A stretch of DNA of 64,000 bases, taken from Scytonematopsis contorta HA4267-MV1. Lineage in GTDB: Bacteria > Cyanobacteriota > Cyanobacteriia > Cyanobacteriales > Nostocaceae. Location: the NCBI GenBank assembly GCA_019359035.1, contig JAHHIC010000045.1, positions 25,360 through 89,359 on the forward strand. The letters run 5' to 3'. How positions within the stretch are numbered: the first letter of the stretch is position 1; each line of letters starts with the position of its first letter. Positions 60,901 through 64,000 of this stretch are shown here, piece after piece. Below the pieces are notes generated by a model, which worked only from the letters and a program-made list of their open reading frames with translations, made no database searches and was not told the DNA's origin. The position numbers and the translations under genes are program-made.

Positions 60901-61459
60901 TTGCGACTCCAAACAATGCGAAGGTAACGCGCTTATACTCAGGGTTAATAGTTCTTTGGTTATAACAAAATCTAATTAAAGCAAAAAAATCATCCACAGA
61001 AAAATCTAAGCCGAGAATACTGTCAATCTCATCAATAAATATGAATAGTCTTTCTTGCGGAAAGTGGACTAGTAGTAATTCTTCAATAAACCATCTAAGT
61101 TTTGATAGTAAAGATATATCTTGTTGTTGTTGACGCCACCAAGATTGTAAATCAACTTTTTTGAATAAATTAAAACTTGACCATAAATCAGTTACCACAC
61201 TTTTATACCATTGAAGCGGAGTAATATTTGAAATCCCAATAATCGACATATCAATGGCTACACATTTAAATCCTTCTTGCTCTAGACGATGTTTTGTACT
61301 AACGAGTAAAGAGGATTTGCCCATTTGCCTAGAGTTGAAGACGTAGCAAAGTTCTCCCTGTTTTAGCGCTTCATAAAGTTGTGAGTCGCAGGAGCGTTTG
61401 ACATAGCTAGGTGCATCAAATGCTAGGCTACCTCCAAATTGATAAGTATAATTACTCAT
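57926..61459 (-). CDS. AAA-like ATPase with about 14 WD40 repeats
   Basis: The product is 1177 residues. Residues 1-330 form an AAA-like domain (AAA_35 type): SLAFDAPSYVKRSCDSQLYEALKQGE, a P-loop in FNSRQMGKSSLLV and Walker B-like RLFIFIDEIDSILG. A helical linker follows (about 380-560, charged, coiled-coil-like). From about 570 to 1130 there are about 14 WD40 units (HxGEVWEVAITQDSNIIASASYNHEIKLWRRDG and onward), enough for two seven-bladed propellers. Such proteins are STAND-like sensors or scaffolds in filamentous cyanobacteria. The first conserved segment is shared with the neighbouring AAA protein, suggesting a functional pair. Confidence 0.9.
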   Translation of the reverse strand: MSNYTYQFGGSLAFDAPSYVKRSCDSQLYEALKQGELCYVFNSRQMGKSSLLVSTKHRLEQEGFKCVAIDMSIIGISNITPLQWYKSVVTDLWSSFNLFKKVDLQSWWRQQQQDISLLSKLRWFIEELLLVHFPQERLFIFIDEIDSILGLDFSVDDFFALIRFCYNQRTINPEYKRVTFALFGVATPSDLIRDKTITSFNIGQSIALNGFTIDEMTPLIKGLEKVIESPKSIIKEILSWTKGQPFLTQKICYLISKLNTNHAHTKKRIIPTDGEKKWVENLIKKYFINYWESQDEPEHLRTIRDRIERNGQRAGRMLGIYQQILQAQNPKFDDSREHIELLLSGLVVKEQGLLYVKNRIYEEVFNLSWVEQQLAFLRPYSQTLDAWVASNQIDKSRLLRGQALKDAQIWAQGKSLNDLDYQFLARSEELDRQEAEIRFSAERAQEVAARLKQEERALRLQQLWLGAVTTALREAQINEIKAIAKTSDALFASNQRLDALVQAIKAKRRLQKLGAVNLKSESEISEQVEAVLRQAVYGAVECNRLSGHFGEVWEVAITQDSNIIASASYNHEIKLWRRDGKLLKTLKLETASVWGLVFSPDGQILASGGEDGTIKLWRRLSTTEFETYPHQKFKAHKGAIRAIAFSPDGEIIVSAGDDVTLKIWKRDYTGYCSLPKAILKGHDAFVSCIAFSPDGQMFASNSESTMKLWQRNGTLINTWQAHDAGISQFVFTPNGQTLITASLDKTIKYWNINDLMATPQPQKIFQASSVGVASLIISSDGSIIISGSYDKTIKIWDIDGAELVTLRGASGAVQRLALSPDNSYLVSATTERIVRVWKFHNEINKIITAHNAPIWNVAISGESSIIATASLDYTVKLWSREGKLLKTLIGHDASIFSIALNQDTQTIATASNDSTVRLWSWDGILLHTLNGHSTLVWDVAFSPDNETIVSVGADNTIIFWNQNGTLQKTLTSYGSTMRRIAFSSDGSIFVVASGESSIELWTCDGILLNTLTEHKSLVCKVAFSPDNQTFASGSTDGTVNLWRRDGLLIKTISAHSGAVCGLAFTPDAHIIVTGGGDKMVKLWKLDGTLLETLSGHSSAVRAVAVSPDGSYITSVGEDNNLIIWNLPHVLNLNLLEYACNLVRDYLQTNLEVEEEDRELLCEGLVCKGITPVTERKF

Positions 61460-61535
61460 TGATATTTTGTTAGAGCAAACACATCTTACTTTGCTTTCCT
61501 TGAAAAATATTATACATGAGAATGTGAAGTTATCA

Positions 61536-63524
61536 TTAAATTAATTCTAAAACAGGATACAAATTGACACAATTGTGCCCCTTGCGCTTTGCTAGAAATA
61601 GTGCATCTTCAGCAGCCGCCATCAGCATCGCGCTTGTGTGTTGAGCATCAGGTATTGTAATTGCAACCCCTAAGCTCACAGTGAGAACAGGCGCCGGAAA
61701 TCCATCCCAGCCTAACTGCGTGCGGTCAATTTGTAATGCTTCTACTTCATATCGAATAGTTTCGGCAAGTTGTAACACGTTGGAGGAATTATTTCGTGGT
61801 AATATAGCAAAAAATTTTGCATCATAGTGTGCAATAATAACCGCTTGATATTGCAAGTAGTTGAAAACAATATTAGATATGTTTTGTAAGCTTTCATTTC
61901 CTGCTTGAATACCTTTTCGGTCATTGTACATCTTAAAATAATCAATTTCACATACAACTAAATGTAATGGTGTTACTGTAACTTGCCACTTCTGCCACTC
62001 AGTTTGAAGATATTGATTAAAGTAATGTAGACTAACAAATTTACTTAGCTTATCTGTATGATTTAAACGCACATCTGGTTCTTGCTCTTGTTCAAGTCTG
62101 TTTAGAAGGCGTCCACTGAACGAATACCATAAAGCAGACGCTAAATTTTGCTTTTCCAACTCTTGACGAAAATAAAACTTGTACAACTCACAACTAATAG
62201 AAGCTTGACAAGCATCTAGCTGTACCAGTCCCATACTTTCTAATTTATAAGCAGTAATGGCATCTAGCTCAACTGTCTTTGATGTCACTAATTGCTGCAT
62301 TGCTGACATCAATTTTGGTTCAGCCATGAGCGAATTTAAGAGTCCTCGTAGATAATCGCTATAAATTTCTGTAGAGACGCGATAAATCGCATCTTCATCC
62401 AATAATACATCAAGCGTAATTTTTCCTTTCCGCAGATAATATAGCGCTAAAGCTATAAGAAAAGGATGTCCCCCTACCATTGCTTGTAAGGGTTCAAGAC
62501 GATACATTTCATCTGAAGAAGCTGCCCACTCTAAACCGTAACGCTGTGCCAGACTTTGTACCTGCTCTAAAGTAAATGGTGGTAACTCAACAGTGAATCC
62601 AACATTAAAAGGAAATTGATTAATTTTTAGTTCGATATAGTTTTCTGTCGAGTGAGACATTACTATCCGAAGTTTTTGCCATGTATCAACGCGCTGTGCT
62701 GTTTCATGCCAATATCGCAGCATCGAAAGAAAGTCTTGGGCAATGTTAGGATACTCAAAAATTCGATTGAGTTCGTTAAATACTAAAACAAGCGGACTAT
62801 CAATTTGTTCAAGTAAATACCTCTCAAAGTAATTTTTGCAACTTACCTTGCTACCAATATCTTCATCCCAGTAATCATTGAGTTTAGATACCAGTAGTAA
62901 TTTATTACTAACATTAGCAGAAAACCAACGCAAAAATTTATCAAGCGAGACAAAGAAAGTGGAATCAACTTCCTGAAAATCTAGGTAGACAGTTTTATAG
63001 CCAAAACTTTGAGCATGAGCGATAACGACGTTAAGGAGTGAGCTTTTTCCCATCCGCCTAGGGGCTTTAACGCGAACAAGACATCCAGGTTGATGGATTT
63101 CTGCATTTACCAGATTTTCAGTTGGAGGACGATTAATATAAAAAGGAGAATCAAAAGCTAAAGGACTGCCAGGATATCTAACAAAAGTTTCTACTGATGA
63201 AAAAAGTGTTTGTTTATGCGTGTATACATTAGCATTGGATTGCGAAAAAATTACAGTACTATCACTGTTACTTTTGTCTTGACAATATTGATTCAATACC
63301 AATTGAAGATTTTTTTTAGTAACCCTCCTGCCCACAGCTTCTGAGATTGATTTCCATAACAGTGAACCAACTTCTTTGAAATAATCGCGTCCGTATCCAG
63401 AGTTTTGAGCCATATCTTGATAGCCAGACCCTTGCCATGATTGAATCAGTATAAATTGTTCCAAAGGAGCGAGTTTCCGTTTCAGTAAATTTTCTACTAC
63501 TTCCAATATTTGATTTGTACTCAT
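61536..63524 (-). CDS. vMAP-N/AAA-like ATPase with degenerate GGDEF domain
   Basis: The product is 662 residues. Residues 1-85 form a helical N-terminal domain (LLKRKLAPLEQFILIQSWQGSGYQDMAQNSGYGRDYFKEVGSLLWKSISEAVG) as in vWA-MoxR-associated cyanobacterial proteins. An AAA-like domain from about 120 (SPLAFDSPFYINRPP, P-loop in VKAPRRMGKSSLLN, and LVLVFNELNRIF) reaches about 420. A GGDEF-fold domain lies at about 515-655 (LVVCEIDYFKMYNDRKGIQAGNESL, VSLGVAI, AEDALFLAKRKGHNCV). Its signature loop reads HYDAKFF instead of GGDEF, so diguanylate cyclase activity should be lost. A dispersed palindrome (62371-62395) lies within the coding sequence, in frame. Confidence 0.88.
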   Translation of the reverse strand: MSTNQILEVVENLLKRKLAPLEQFILIQSWQGSGYQDMAQNSGYGRDYFKEVGSLLWKSISEAVGRRVTKKNLQLVLNQYCQDKSNSDSTVIFSQSNANVYTHKQTLFSSVETFVRYPGSPLAFDSPFYINRPPTENLVNAEIHQPGCLVRVKAPRRMGKSSLLNVVIAHAQSFGYKTVYLDFQEVDSTFFVSLDKFLRWFSANVSNKLLLVSKLNDYWDEDIGSKVSCKNYFERYLLEQIDSPLVLVFNELNRIFEYPNIAQDFLSMLRYWHETAQRVDTWQKLRIVMSHSTENYIELKINQFPFNVGFTVELPPFTLEQVQSLAQRYGLEWAASSDEMYRLEPLQAMVGGHPFLIALALYYLRKGKITLDVLLDEDAIYRVSTEIYSDYLRGLLNSLMAEPKLMSAMQQLVTSKTVELDAITAYKLESMGLVQLDACQASISCELYKFYFRQELEKQNLASALWYSFSGRLLNRLEQEQEPDVRLNHTDKLSKFVSLHYFNQYLQTEWQKWQVTVTPLHLVVCEIDYFKMYNDRKGIQAGNESLQNISNIVFNYLQYQAVIIAHYDAKFFAILPRNNSSNVLQLAETIRYEVEALQIDRTQLGWDGFPAPVLTVSLGVAITIPDAQHTSAMLMAAAEDALFLAKRKGHNCVNLYPVLELI

Positions 63525-64000
63525 ATTAATATCGTAAGCATCTTTGGTAAATCGAATTATTTAATTTTCGGTATAAATTGAATCTCATACCATACATAAA
63601 CCGTAAAAACAGGCGCAATAGTTTTTATTGAAACACTTTTTGTCTAAAAATAAATATATAAAATTCATACATTATATTATTGTTGTTGCTCGGCAAATAT
63701 ATTAAAGGTAATTTGGCTTGCACATAGTTTATAACAGATATAACAGAGTTTACATACATCAAGATGATACGGTTAATTATATGTTGCTATATCATACTTA
63801 TAGACTAATGTCAATTACATAAAGTAATAAGTTTATTTATGCATAAATATGGATAAATTAGAACAATATCAACGCTACAGCACTTACCGCTGTTATGAGG
63901 TACAATAGCAGCAATTAGTAAACCAGTTTTTTAAATGTTGAGGATTTATTAAGTCGAGCGCAACTGAGATTACTTTATCAACCATTTCTGTTGTAGTTGG
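63525..64000. other. AT-rich terminal region, 476 bp
   Basis: No supported gene. A 19-codon frame from 63849 begins MDKLEQYQRYSTYRCYEVQ, whose first residues resemble the XisI start, but it stops at once and is more likely a dispersed repeat or a remnant. The sequence continues beyond the window. Confidence 0.3.

Noticed and set aside
63849..63910. Second xisI gene at the window end
   Set aside because: Only the first five residues (MDKLE) resemble XisI, and a stop follows after 19 codons.

Overview
The window comes from a filamentous, heterocyst-type cyanobacterium (Nostocales-like). This is inferred from gene content: an XisH/XisI pair, Rcp1-like and cyanobacterial PAS kinases, AAA/WD40 giants, heptameric short tandem repeats, many small MITE-like palindromes and 37-nt CRISPR repeats ending in ATTGAAAC when read on the minus strand. 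No rRNA, tRNA or cas gene was found.

Positions 1-37,300 form a sulfur-centred accessory region. It holds a flavin monooxygenase of the NtaA/DszA family (cut by the window edge), a DszC/SfnB-type oxidase, a PhnD/SsuA-like binding protein, sulfate-binding protein Sbp, CysK, a decayed CBS gene with an intact cystathionine lyase/synthase, an acireductone dioxygenase-like enzyme, three TauE/SafE exporters, two DUF1634 partners, four CadD-type exporters, TerC, two band-7 proteins, a Cys-rich copper-storage-like protein, an Rrf2 regulator without Fe-S cysteines and a LysR regulator. A module (CadD, band 7, exported protein, DUF1634, TauE/SafE) occurs twice, at about 18.9-24.7 kb on the minus strand and about 27.2-33.1 kb mainly on the plus strand.

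The main observation is a 26-bp dyad (halves resembling TACKGTTAA and TTAACMGTA, 8-bp spacer) found at eleven intergenic positions in this region. The sites lie upstream of the oxygenases, sbp, cysK, the aminotransferase/CBS/cystathionine genes, the Rrf2 gene and several unknown genes. I infer a local sulfur regulon, most simply controlled by the CymR-like Rrf2 protein. A short ORF ending in a Cys-rich tail (RSCWGLCCSQ) lies in the long region before the SfnB-like gene and may be a cysteine-responsive leader.

Positions 37.3-43.1 kb carry a minus-strand signalling cluster of three receiver/PAS/histidine kinases and one Rcp1-like receiver. Positions 43.4-49.2 kb hold an SDR remnant, a cyclooxygenase-like haem peroxidase, XisI/XisH and an M50 protease-TPR fusion. 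Positions 49.5-54.8 kb are a defence and toxin-antitoxin region: a decayed gene pair, two CRISPR arrays (12 and 11 repeats) with near-identical leaders, a HigB/HigA-like pair between them and an orphan Phd-like antitoxin. Positions 54.9-56.6 kb hold a rearranged Calx-beta/propeller gene. Positions 57.9-63.5 kb encode two large AAA-type proteins, one with about 14 WD40 blades and one with a degenerate GGDEF domain. The last 475 bases contain no gene that I can support.

Stretches over 300 bases without a gene are described individually or through the sites they contain. The 453-bp gap 22,120-22,572 shows nothing recognisable. The gap 34,378-35,143 has one operator and a GC-rich dispersed repeat near 34,540 and is otherwise featureless. 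The gap 43,139-43,478 is AT-rich and featureless.
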